Source of the DNA: JAQGLW01 sp035995725
GTDB taxonomy: Bacteria; Pseudomonadota; Gammaproteobacteria; Burkholderiales; Burkholderiaceae_D
DNA length: 30,864 nt
Assembly: GCA_035995725.1 (NCBI GenBank)
Contig: DASYKE010000166.1
Location: 1-30,864 of the forward strand
Reading direction: 5' to 3'
The position numbers and the translations under genes are program-made. The notes beneath the pieces were generated by a model. The model had not been told where the DNA came from. It ran no database searches and was given only the letters and a program-made list of their open reading frames with translations. Shown one piece after another: positions 21,825 to 29,794 of the stretch; the first letter of the stretch is position 1, and each line of letters opens with the position of its first letter.

Positions 21825-23234
21825 ATGAAAGCCCTATTGCCAGCCAGCGAGGTTGAGCACCTTCGCAGGCTCGGCAAATATACGGTTCTCGACACCTCGG
21901 CGGAGCAGGGATACGACGACATTGTATTTCTCGCGTCCTTCATCTGCAACACGCCAATCGCCTTGATCGGCCTGATTAACGAAGATCGGCAGTGGTTCAA
22001 GGCCAGGGCGGGACTGGAAACCGCGCAAGCTCCGCTCGACCCGTTATTCTGCAATCAGACTATCCTGCAACCGAATGAGCTTCTTATTGTGCACGATGCG
22101 TGCGGCGATGAACGCTTTGCGAACAGTCTGTGGGTAACATCCGAACCGCATGTTCGGTTTTATGCCGGCATGCCTCTGGTCACCAAGGAGGGGCGGGCAT
22201 TGGGAATTCTGTGCGTGGTCGATCGCGTCCCGCGGGATTTAACCGAGGTACAAGAGGAAGCGTTGCGCGCTTTGTCACGCCAAGCCATAGCGCAAGTCGG
22301 AATCAGTCACCAGGTTGCCGCATTACAAGAAAGCGAAATTCGCTTCAAGGCGTTCATGGACAATAGTCCCGTTGTGGCGTCGCTGAAGGATGAGCACGGC
22401 CGTTACATTTATGTGAATCAGCCTTTTTTACAGCAGGCCAACTTGCAGCTGCACGATATCATCGGGAAGGACGATTTCGAATTGTGGCCGGAAAATATAG
22501 CACGCCGCTTGCAGGAACGCGACCGGCGTGTATTGGCAGAAGAAAAATCCGTCACCGATATAGAAATCGTCTCTCTGCCCGATCGAAAGACCAGCTACTG
22601 GCAAGTTTCGGAATTCCTGTTGCAAGCTCAGCGCCGCTTGCTCGGGAGCATGGGACTGGACATCACCAAAGCCAAGCTATACGAGCAGCAGCTGATGAAA
22701 TACCAGGAAAATTTACAAAAGACGCTTGCAACAATGGAAGTTCTTAGTGTGACGGACAGTCTTACCGGCCTGTATAACAGGCGCGCTTTCGAGGAAAAAC
22801 TTGAAGGCGAATTCGAGCGTGCCCGCCGCTATAATCTGCCGCTATCGTTGCTGATGCTGGACGCAGACAATTTCAAGAACGTCAACGATACACTCGGCCA
22901 TTGTGCGGGCGATGATTTGCTGCGTTCAATAGCGCGCATGCTGAAAGAAAATGCTCGTGCAAACGACGTGACAGCACGTTATGGCGGCGATGAGTTTGCC
23001 GTAATCCTGCCCAATACCGACAGCAAGGTCGCATTTCACCTGGCAGAGCGCTTGCGGTGGACTGCCAAGGAACTGTATCACTACCCGCATCAGGTGACAA
23101 TCAGTGTCGGCGTATCGGCGTTGAGTCCCGATATGGCGGACCAAAGCGGGCTGGTAATTGCGGCAGATAATGCGTTGTATGATGCAAAGCGAAAAGGGCG
23201 CAACCAGGTTTCGAATATCAGATCCGACAAGTAA
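21825..23234 (+). CDS. GAF-PAS-GGDEF diguanylate cyclase
   Basis: A 469-residue c-di-GMP synthase. Residues about 5-160 are a GAF domain (VLDTSAEQGYDDIVFLASFI, then FCNQTI and RFYAGMPLVTKEGRALGILC). Residues about 175-295 are a PAS domain (FKAFMDNSPVVASLKDEHGR, YIYVNQPFLQ). A short coiled linker follows, then a GGDEF domain (about 310-465) with VTDSLTGLYNRRAFEE, DADNFKNVNDT, the active site GGDEF at 387-391 and the inhibitory R-x-x-D site RAND at 378-381, exactly five residues before it. No membrane helix is present, so the sensor is cytoplasmic. Both sensor ligands are unknown. The start is taken at ATG 21825. The frame also has GTG 21804 and TTG 21795. Confidence 0.93.
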   Translation: MKALLPASEVEHLRRLGKYTVLDTSAEQGYDDIVFLASFICNTPIALIGLINEDRQWFKARAGLETAQAPLDPLFCNQTILQPNELLIVHDACGDERFANSLWVTSEPHVRFYAGMPLVTKEGRALGILCVVDRVPRDLTEVQEEALRALSRQAIAQVGISHQVAALQESEIRFKAFMDNSPVVASLKDEHGRYIYVNQPFLQQANLQLHDIIGKDDFELWPENIARRLQERDRRVLAEEKSVTDIEIVSLPDRKTSYWQVSEFLLQAQRRLLGSMGLDITKAKLYEQQLMKYQENLQKTLATMEVLSVTDSLTGLYNRRAFEEKLEGEFERARRYNLPLSLLMLDADNFKNVNDTLGHCAGDDLLRSIARMLKENARANDVTARYGGDEFAVILPNTDSKVAFHLAERLRWTAKELYHYPHQVTISVGVSALSPDMADQSGLVIAADNALYDAKRKGRNQVSNIRSDK

Positions 23235-23329
23235 TGGGTGCGATACGCTAATGCCTGGCCTGAAGCTTGCGCCCGCATCTTGATTGATAGTCGGTTTACC
23301 GCTTTTACCGGTCATCGCTTTCGGAGATA

Positions 23330-23557
23330 TTATTTCTGCGATGCCTGAAACAGAATGAGCTCCCAATGCCCAGTGTTCCCATCATGACGCAAGATCCACG
23401 TGGCCGCATCATCCGTCCGGACCTTGAAATAGCTGTGCCCGGTTGACAGCCAGCGGTCGACAATCTCGGTAATCAAGAGCCGCCGGTCGCCCAGAACAAA
23501 GGCACGAGGCTTTTGCTCGCCCGAATATCCATCGTATGAGTCGACTTCCAGAATCAT
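23330..23557 (-). CDS. Small protein of unknown function (DUF6504-like pattern)
   Basis: A 75-residue protein, mostly beta. The run PRAFVLGDRRLLITEIVDRW followed by SYFKVRTDDAATWILRHDGN and HWELILFQ recalls small proteins of the P-x-A-F ... V-x-E-I-x-x-x-W ... Y-x-x-V-x-x-x-x-G-x-W-x-L type (DUF6504 and relatives). The match is by pattern memory and not certain. No catalytic residues are known for that group. ATG 23557 lacks a good ribosome site. It converges with the diguanylate cyclase gene, whose stop is 95 bases away. Confidence 0.65.
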   Translation of the reverse strand: MILEVDSYDGYSGEQKPRAFVLGDRRLLITEIVDRWLSTGHSYFKVRTDDAATWILRHDGNTGHWELILFQASQK

Positions 23558-23990
23558 CGGCGCCGCCGCTGCTTTTGGATAAGTAATGACATGAGCAACA
23601 AATCGTTAACTGGCCGCAAAAAACAATATATCGTCCGACGAAGTGCCAATTAGCTTGGTAAGAAACTGACCGAGGCAAGCATGAAGTTGCGCCGCAGGCA
23701 ATAATAAAACACGAGGCAAACGGCGCCATTGTGAATCACAGCCGGTCGCTGATGTTAAATAGTGATCTGCTTGAAACCGTGTGATCACCGGATCAATTAA
23801 AGTTCATGATTTGCCGTGATCTGCCGATTCTCAGACCCGCTTTGTTGTGTCAACTCAAAGACCGCATGCCCGACATGAACTATCGTTATGTTGTGCTCTC
23901 AAACGAAATTTCGAGCACTATTTCCCGCCGCCACACCAGCAATGCCTGGCTGGCATCGTTTGATGGGGAATGTTTTTTGTCAAGGATCAC
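23558..23990. other. Gap without a supported gene
   Basis: About 430 bases between divergent small genes. A 65-codon plus-strand frame (23806-24003) overlaps the next gene out of frame and has no ribosome site. The region around 23590-23640 is AT-rich and may hold the promoter of the minus-strand gene. Confidence 0.4.
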
Positions 23991-24197
23991 ATGCGACCGC
24001 TAGTTTATTCTGATGACGTGATCGAGGCAATGATCGATGCGATGTGTGGCGAAAAGCTGTCCGAGTATGACAAGGATGTTTATCGGAAAGCGTTGCGCGG
24101 ACTGGTGCGCCTGGGTCAGGCCGAGCAAATGCTGAGTATGCAGCTCGATTTCAATACCCTGACGACCGGTCCGGAATTGCGCCACGACCGTCACTGA
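23991..24197 (+). CDS. Small helical protein of unknown function
   Basis: A 68-residue protein read from ATG 23991, which has AAGGA four bases upstream. An in-frame ATG at 23970 would add seven residues and has a poorer site. The sequence is helical and amphipathic (DDVIEAMIDAMCGEKLSEYD, then YRKALRGLVRLGQAEQMLSM). It has no signal peptide, metal motif or known domain. It stands alone, 400 bases before prfC. Confidence 0.65.
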   Translation: MRPLVYSDDVIEAMIDAMCGEKLSEYDKDVYRKALRGLVRLGQAEQMLSMQLDFNTLTTGPELRHDRH

Positions 24198-24597
24198 TTC
24201 AAGCATTGCCCGCAATAACCGATTCAACGTGGAAACCATGTAGCGTTGTTCATGCTGTCGCCCGGCTTGATACGGATCGCGGTCATTTTCAGTCGCCGTG
24301 CACTATCGATATTCTTTCGTATCGTCAAAGCATGTAATGCGTCCGAACCGTGCGCAGGTTTTCGGCAAAACGTCAAAAAATAGGTCCGGATAACGCTTGC
24401 ATTTGCCTGTTTCAATCCACTACCTCGAATACCGGCCGCAGATTGAAAGGCTTGGTCGAAATCAATCTCAGTCAACCCGCCCGCCTTCGGCAACGTTCGT
24501 TTTTCAAGAGAAATGCGAAATTTTCATTTTTCCGTCAAGATATTAGACTTCGACACCAAGAGCCGGTAGACTTTACGCCTTTTTGCAAGGGCTCATC
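24198..24597. other. Region upstream of prfC
   Basis: About 400 bases without a gene. The minus-strand frame 24224-24493 has no ribosome site or domain. The AT-rich part at 24505-24545 is the likely place of the prfC promoter, but no box pair stands out. Confidence 0.4.
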
Positions 24598-26268
24598 ATG
24601 GCCACCATTGCCGATTTGCCATCGAACGGTACGGATAATGTTTCCGTACCCAATCCCCGCAACGTGTCGACCGAGCTCATTGCGCGGGAAGTGGCGCGCC
24701 GTCGTACCTTCGGCATTATTTCCCATCCCGATGCCGGCAAGACCACGCTGACTGAAAAGCTGCTGCTGTTTTCCGGCGCGATCCAGCTCGCCGGTACCGT
24801 CAAGGCGCGCAAGAGCGGCCGCCATGCGACGTCGGACTGGATGGAGATTGAGAAGCAGCGCGGTATTTCAGTGGCGAGTTCGGTCATGCAATTCGAATAC
24901 CGCGATCATGTGGTCAATCTGCTTGACACTCCCGGCCACCAGGATTTCTCGGAAGATACTTACCGTGTGCTTACCGCAGTCGACTCGGCACTGATGGTGA
25001 TCGATGCGGCGAAAGGTGTGGAAGCGCAGACCATCAAGCTGCTTAACGTCTGCCGGATGCGCAACACGCCGATCATTACCTTCATGAACAAGATGGACCG
25101 CGAGACCCGCGATCCGCTGGAATTGCTCGATGAGCTCGAATCGGTGCTCAACATCCAGTGTGCGCCGGTGACATGGCCGATCGGCATGGGAAAATCGTTC
25201 CGCGGCGTGTATCATTTGCTGCGCGACGAGATCATGCTGTTTGCGGCTGGCAGCGAAAAGGCCGATCAGACGTTTGAAATCATCAAGGGCATCGACAATC
25301 CGCGCCTGGCCGACATGTTTCCGCTCGAAATAGAGCAATTGAAGATGGAAGTCGAATTGGTTCATGGCGCGTCGCATCCGTTCGATCTTGCCGCTTTTCT
25401 GGCTGGCACCCAGACCCCGGTATTTTTCGGTTCCGCGATCAACAATTTCGGCGTGCGCGAAATTCTCAACGCACTACTCGATTGGGCGCAGCCTCCGCGC
25501 GAACGCGATGCGACGGTGCGTTCCGTTGCGCCGACCGAAGCAGCGTTTTCCGGTTTCGTATTCAAAATCCAGGCCAATATGGATCCGGCGCATCGCGACC
25601 GTATCGCTTTTTTGCGTGTCTGTTCCGGGCGTTTCGAGCGCGGCATGAAAATCAAGCACCTGCGCCTGAACCGCGAAATCAAGATGTCGAGCGTCGTTAC
25701 CTTCATGGCCTCCAGCCGCGAGCAGGTTGAAGAAGCCTATGCCGGCGATATCATCGGCTTGCCGAACCACGGCAACATGCAGATCGGCGACAGTTTCTCG
25801 GAAGGGGAATTGCTGCAATTCACCGGCATCCCGTATTTCGCACCGGACTTCTTCCGCGCCGTGCGTATCCGCAACCCCTTGAAAATCAAGCAATTGCACA
25901 AGGGCCTGCAGCAGCTTGGCGAAGAAGGCGCGGTCCAGGTATTCAAACCGGTGAACAGCGGCGATTTGATTCTCGGTGCGGTCGGCGTGCTTCAATTCGA
26001 AGTGGTCGCCAGCCGTCTGCTGAACGAATATGGCGTCGATGCGGTATTCGAAGGCACCAGCATCAGCAGTGCCCGCTGGATATCGTGTGACGACAAGCGC
26101 ATGCTGGCCGATTTCGAAAAGTCTTCGGCCGGGCACAATCTTGCCTACGATGCCGCCGGCAACATGGCATATTTGGCCACGTCGGGCGTCAACTTGAAGC
26201 TGACGCAGGAACGTTGGCCCAAGGTGACATTCCATGCGACGCGCGAGCACGCGGCGAAGCTGGGATAA
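24598..26268 (+). CDS. prfC: Peptide chain release factor 3
   Basis: A 556-residue translational GTPase that removes RF1/RF2 from the ribosome after peptide release. G1 is SHPDAGKTT (residues 42-50), switch I contains KSGRHATSDWMEIEKQRGIS, G3 is DTPGH (110-114) and G4 is NKMD (164-167). The stretch VFFGSAINNFGVREILNALL is the family's G5 region with the domain II border, and RIRNPLKIKQLHKGLQQLGE is the RF3-specific domain III entry. The N terminus carries about 20 extra residues rich in Asn and Pro compared with the E. coli protein. AAGGG precedes ATG 24598. The gene is monocistronic here. Confidence 0.96.
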   Translation: MATIADLPSNGTDNVSVPNPRNVSTELIAREVARRRTFGIISHPDAGKTTLTEKLLLFSGAIQLAGTVKARKSGRHATSDWMEIEKQRGISVASSVMQFEYRDHVVNLLDTPGHQDFSEDTYRVLTAVDSALMVIDAAKGVEAQTIKLLNVCRMRNTPIITFMNKMDRETRDPLELLDELESVLNIQCAPVTWPIGMGKSFRGVYHLLRDEIMLFAAGSEKADQTFEIIKGIDNPRLADMFPLEIEQLKMEVELVHGASHPFDLAAFLAGTQTPVFFGSAINNFGVREILNALLDWAQPPRERDATVRSVAPTEAAFSGFVFKIQANMDPAHRDRIAFLRVCSGRFERGMKIKHLRLNREIKMSSVVTFMASSREQVEEAYAGDIIGLPNHGNMQIGDSFSEGELLQFTGIPYFAPDFFRAVRIRNPLKIKQLHKGLQQLGEEGAVQVFKPVNSGDLILGAVGVLQFEVVASRLLNEYGVDAVFEGTSISSARWISCDDKRMLADFEKSSAGHNLAYDAAGNMAYLATSGVNLKLTQERWPKVTFHATREHAAKLG

Positions 26269-26587
26269 GGTGCCGGTTACATCGGTGTTGCGGCTTGCAT
26301 AGTCGCTTGCACGGCGTATTGCTGGGAGCCGCGTCGAGCTCTCCAAAAAATTGCAGACAATTTGCAACGTCTTACATTTGAATTCCCGCTCAACGCGCGT
26401 TATTTCCGGCGCTTTTGCGCTATATCAAACAGCTGGCAGTGAGCTTTCCTATACTTACACGCATTCGTTTATCAACTGGTTCACCCCCGCCATTCTCCTT
26501 CGAAGCAATCCGGTTCAGTCACGGGTCAGTCGAATCCTTCAACCATATTGGAGGTGGCCCAGACATTGGATGATTTAAGGAACCAAA
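26269..26587. other. Intergenic region with a stationary-phase-type -10 box
   Basis: About 320 bases without a gene. CTATACTT at 26449-26456 matches the known sigma-S -10 consensus, about 130 bases before the next start codon. No convincing -35 is present, which fits the weak -35 need of sigma-S promoters but also chance. Confidence 0.35.
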
Positions 26588-27157
26588 ATGTTAACCGCCA
26601 CATACTCTCTCGTTGCCCTATCGGTCGAGCAACAAAAAGCGTGCGGCACCTTGTCGGCGCTCCGTCAGTACATTAAAAACAGCTCCCGGGAATTGAAGGA
26701 TGCCGATTCGACTTGTCTTGAATCGGCAGTCGATAAATTGTCCGAATTCGATCAATATTGTCACCAGCGCAAAGTGGAAGTTTACGTGATTCCTGCAATC
26801 CGCAAGGCAACCAGAGAGGCGGACTGTCTGTTGGCCGAATTGGAGTCGCTCAGTGCCATGGGTTTCAGTATTCTGCGATCGGTGCGGGATCGGCTGCGCA
26901 TGGCCTTTGAGCAGGGGGCAGTAAAAATCGAAGAGTTATGCAGCTCGATGGAGCTCTATTGCAATAATCTCTACCAACGCCTGGTCAAGGAAGAAGAACT
27001 GCTTCAGATCGCGCAGCGCGTAATATCGCTCGAAGAGTGGTTTGCCATTGCTGCCAGTTTCCTGTCGCATGATGCTGCAAAGGATAAACGGAAACGGTAC
27101 GTATGCAATACCGGGCCGCGTCTTTTGCCGCCACCCGCTTCGACCGCTTGTTTATAA
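26588..27157 (+). CDS. Hemerythrin-like protein lacking most iron ligands
   Basis: A 189-residue all-helical protein with AAGGA shortly before ATG 26588. Helix by helix it follows the hemerythrin-like group of betaproteobacteria: EQQKACGTLSALRQYI, DQYCHQRKVEVYVIPAIRKA, EADCLLAELESLSAMG, YCNNLYQRLVKEEELLQIAQ, LEEWFAIAASF. In those relatives the places hold H-H, C-H-H-P-K-E, A-E-H-E and H-x-x-x-E-E-E-H. Here they are Q-Q, C-H-Q-R-K-V-E, A-E-L-E and Y-Q-R-L-x-x-E-E-E-L, so most iron-binding histidines are gone and only His 59 remains. It should not bind a di-iron centre and may have become a structural or regulatory protein. The family call is inferred. Seven cysteines are present. Confidence 0.65.
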   Translation: MLTATYSLVALSVEQQKACGTLSALRQYIKNSSRELKDADSTCLESAVDKLSEFDQYCHQRKVEVYVIPAIRKATREADCLLAELESLSAMGFSILRSVRDRLRMAFEQGAVKIEELCSSMELYCNNLYQRLVKEEELLQIAQRVISLEEWFAIAASFLSHDAAKDKRKRYVCNTGPRLLPPPASTACL

Positions 27158-27382
27158 TTTAATTCTTTCTGATTCATGTGCTGCACCGGCTTGGGCCGGC
27201 ATGAGGCGGTTCCCGTTTGCTGCAATCCGCTGAAAGGAGCGCAACGGCTGATCGACTAGCCATGGCCGGTATTGTATATCCGGCCGTCAAAACAATGTTT
27301 CCCGGACAAGCAAGGGATTTCCCCTTGCATAGTGCGCTGTTTCTTGGCATCGTGTGGCCTTATGCGTTTCCACAAGCCATCC

Positions 27383-28714
27383 ATGCCGAAAATTTTCAAG
27401 TTCACCAGGTTTTCTCTGCGCGATCTGGTGGTCACTGCGGCACCCGCCACCGTCGTGATTGTGCTGGTGTGTTTTATTGCCTACTGGCTGGTTGACCCGT
27501 CGCCGCCGCGACGCGTGACTATTTCAACCGGGCAGGAAAACAGCGCGTATGAAGAATTCGGGAAAAAATATGCCGACGTGCTGGCAAAACAGCACATCAG
27601 CGTGACGCTGAAGCGATCACTCGGTTCGCAGGAAAATCTGCAACGCCTGAATACCCCCCAGTCGGGAGTGGACATCGCCTTCGTGCAAAGCGGCTCGACC
27701 GAGCAGGCCGACGCCGAGCGCAAGGGACTGATTTCGCTCGGCAGTTTATTTACCGAGCCGGTGTGGCTGTTCTTGCGCGACACCAAAAACATCACGCAAC
27801 TGAACCAGCTGAAAGGCCTCAAGATCAATGTAGGTCCCGAAGGCACTGGCGTGCCCCAATTGTTCAAGAAAATCATGTCGGTCAACGGGGTCGAGCCGGC
27901 CGATCTGACGCTTGGCACGCTGGAAAACACGCCGGCGACGGTGGAATTGCTGGAAGGACGTATCGACGGTCTAGTATTTAGCGCTGCTCCCGAACAGTTG
28001 CTGATCCAGATGCTGTTGCAAACGCCCGGTATCAGGCTGTTCGACTTCGCGCAGGCAGAGGCATATACACGGCGATTTCCATTTTTGTCGCATGTGGTAC
28101 TGCCGCGCGGCATCGTCGATCTGGGCCGCGATTTACCGCCCAAGGACTATCATCTGATTGCACCGACGGCGACCTTGGTGGCACGCGAGAATCTCCATCC
28201 CGCGTTGATAGACCTGTTTGTGCAGGCAGCTTCGGACATCCATGGCGGCGCCGGCTGGTTCCGCAAACAGGGGGAATTTCCTACGGCCAGCTATACCGAA
28301 ATTCCGGTTTCGCGCGATGCGGAAAAGTTCTACAAGAACGGTCCGCCTTTTTTACAGCGCTATATGCCTTTCTGGCTGGCCAATTTCTTTGAGCGGATGT
28401 GGGTTGTGATTGTCGCGCTCGGTGCATTGATCTTGCCGATATCGCGTATTGTTCCGCCACTCTACGTGTGGAAGGTCCGCTCGCGGGTGTACCGCTGGTA
28501 TGGACAACTGCGCACCGTCGAGCAGACCGTCGAGGACGTGCCGCAGCACAGGCGGGCCGATGTATATCCGGCGCAGCTGGCACGTCTGAACGACATCGAA
28601 GAAAAAGTAAACCAGATTTCGATTCCGCTGTCGTTTGCGGAAGAGCTATATGGTCTGCGCAGCCACATCAATTTTGTGCGCAAGCGGGTGATGTGGCTGA
28701 TGAAAGAGCAGTAG
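27383..28714 (+). CDS. Membrane-anchored TAXI-family solute-binding protein
   Basis: A 443-residue protein. After RFSLRDLVVTAAPATVVIVL (first membrane helix, about residues 10-35) comes a periplasmic binding domain: PPRRVTISTGQENSAYEEFG, IAFVQSGSTEQADAER, LKGLKINVGPEGTGVPQLFK, as in TRAP TAXI receptors. A second membrane helix (about residue 340-365, MWVVIVALGALILPISRIVP) is followed by a cytoplasmic helical tail of about 75 residues. No DctQ/DctM-type transporter gene is nearby, so it may act as a sensor or feed a permease encoded elsewhere. The start is uncertain: ATG 27383 or 27362, and neither has a clear ribosome site. Confidence 0.82.
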   Translation: MPKIFKFTRFSLRDLVVTAAPATVVIVLVCFIAYWLVDPSPPRRVTISTGQENSAYEEFGKKYADVLAKQHISVTLKRSLGSQENLQRLNTPQSGVDIAFVQSGSTEQADAERKGLISLGSLFTEPVWLFLRDTKNITQLNQLKGLKINVGPEGTGVPQLFKKIMSVNGVEPADLTLGTLENTPATVELLEGRIDGLVFSAAPEQLLIQMLLQTPGIRLFDFAQAEAYTRRFPFLSHVVLPRGIVDLGRDLPPKDYHLIAPTATLVARENLHPALIDLFVQAASDIHGGAGWFRKQGEFPTASYTEIPVSRDAEKFYKNGPPFLQRYMPFWLANFFERMWVVIVALGALILPISRIVPPLYVWKVRSRVYRWYGQLRTVEQTVEDVPQHRRADVYPAQLARLNDIEEKVNQISIPLSFAEELYGLRSHINFVRKRVMWLMKEQ

Positions 28715-28740
28715 GCCATCAGAAAATTCGAAAGACAAGG

Positions 28741-28770
28741 CAACGCATGACAACGCATGCCAACGCATGC
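28741..28770. repeat. Three 10-bp tandem repeats
   Basis: CAACGCATGA, CAACGCATGC and CAACGCATGC lie end to end at 28741-28770, 27 bases after the stop of the TAXI gene. The period equals about one helix turn, so the copies face the same side of the DNA. Confidence 0.8.
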
Positions 28771-28889
28771 CTTATTCACCTGTGGTTGCAAACGCGGCAA
28801 AGCGACGTCGCGTTAAAAGGTATTGCGCATTCGACCAACAATGCAGACTGCAGATCGTCGGCAGAATTCGCGTCGGTTGTTAGAGGCTC

Positions 28890-29351
28890 TTACGCCCCTA
28901 TCCACGGCAGCTTCGCCTTGCGCCAGCCAGCCACGGTATTGCGATGTCCTTCCGCATCCTTGTCGCCTTCAAATCCTTCCAGGATATCGAAGCAGTGCAT
29001 GTAGCCTTCTTCCGTCGCTCGCTTGGCGGCATGGCGCGAGCGCACGCCTGAGCGGCACAAAAATAGCAGCACATTATCTTTGCCGGCGACTTGCGCCAGT
29101 TGCGGCACAAAATCCGGATTGACTGTGGCGCCGGGGTATAGATTCCATTGCACTGCGGCGTGCTGAGTGTCGGGAATACGGACACGGCCGATCCAGTCCC
29201 GTTCGGCATTGGTCCGTACATCCACCAGTTTGACGTTGGGGTCCGCTTGCAGCAGCGCATATGCCTCTTGCGGCGTGACGGCGCCGGCATAGGGTAATTG
29301 GCCGGACTGGCCGCGCTGGCGCGCTAGTGCGAGTATGTCGTCGGATTTCAT
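28890..29351 (-). CDS. Rhodanese-like sulfurtransferase
   Basis: A 153-residue single-domain rhodanese. It shows VTPQEAYALLQADPNVKLVD at the start of the domain, VRTNAERDWIGRVRIPDTQH, and the active-site loop with catalytic Cys 99 in FLCRSGVRSRHAA. The six-residue loop C-R-S-G-V-R fits sulfurtransfer from thiosulfate or another persulfide donor. No signal peptide is present, so it is cytoplasmic, unlike PspE. The start is ATG 29351. The frame extends further upstream (29387), but that part does not look like protein of the family. Its partner is unknown. It is divergent from glnA. Confidence 0.9.
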   Translation of the reverse strand: MKSDDILALARQRGQSGQLPYAGAVTPQEAYALLQADPNVKLVDVRTNAERDWIGRVRIPDTQHAAVQWNLYPGATVNPDFVPQLAQVAGKDNVLLFLCRSGVRSRHAAKRATEEGYMHCFDILEGFEGDKDAEGHRNTVAGWRKAKLPWIGA

Positions 29352-29510
29352 GATCTCGATTTGCGCAACAATATGACAATTAGTCATTATAACGTCGTAC
29401 TTTCGGGCCGCATACGTAAGTAGCCACGTAAGTGTTTTCCTGCGGCAGGTAAAAACTAGGCAACAATTATGGTTCGATATGGTGCAGTTTTAGAAGAAAA
29501 CTGTAAAAAT

Positions 29511-29525
29511 GCACCAATGTAGTGC
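29511..29525 (+). promoter_or_regulatory. NtrC binding site upstream of glnA
   Basis: GCACCAATGTAGTGC has the GCAC-N7-GTGC layout of NtrC sites. Half-site-like copies flank it (GGTGC at about 29481 and GCACCAAAAT at about 29530). It lies about 140 bases before the sigma-54 promoter, a normal enhancer distance. Confidence 0.7.
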
Positions 29526-29662
29526 TATATCCAATTTTTGCACCAAAATAGGGATATCCATGTTCGGCTATAAAAGTTTCCAAATAGCTTCAAAATCACC
29601 CTTATTAACATTAAACAAGCGGCATCAACACAGCGCTTCGCGCGCGTCATTGACGCAGTTGA

Positions 29663-29678
29663 TGGCATGGAATCTGCT
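29663..29678 (+). promoter_or_regulatory. Sigma-54 promoter of glnA
   Basis: TGGCATGGAATCTGCT has the invariant GG (29664-29665) and GC (29676-29677) with the exact 10-base interval of RpoN promoters. It lies about 120 bases before the glnA start. Confidence 0.75.
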
Positions 29679-29794
29679 ATTATTTCGCGTTGAGTTCCGG
29701 TCGCACTTTATCTGAATTGCGGTCTGCACGTGGTACGCGCACAGTCGGCTCACAACCACTTCACCAATTTATTTTGCTCATTTAGGAGATTCGC

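Noticed and set aside
23806..24003. A 65-codon frame that overlaps the small gene at 23991.
   Set aside because: It has no ribosome site, and its end overlaps the better-supported gene in another frame.
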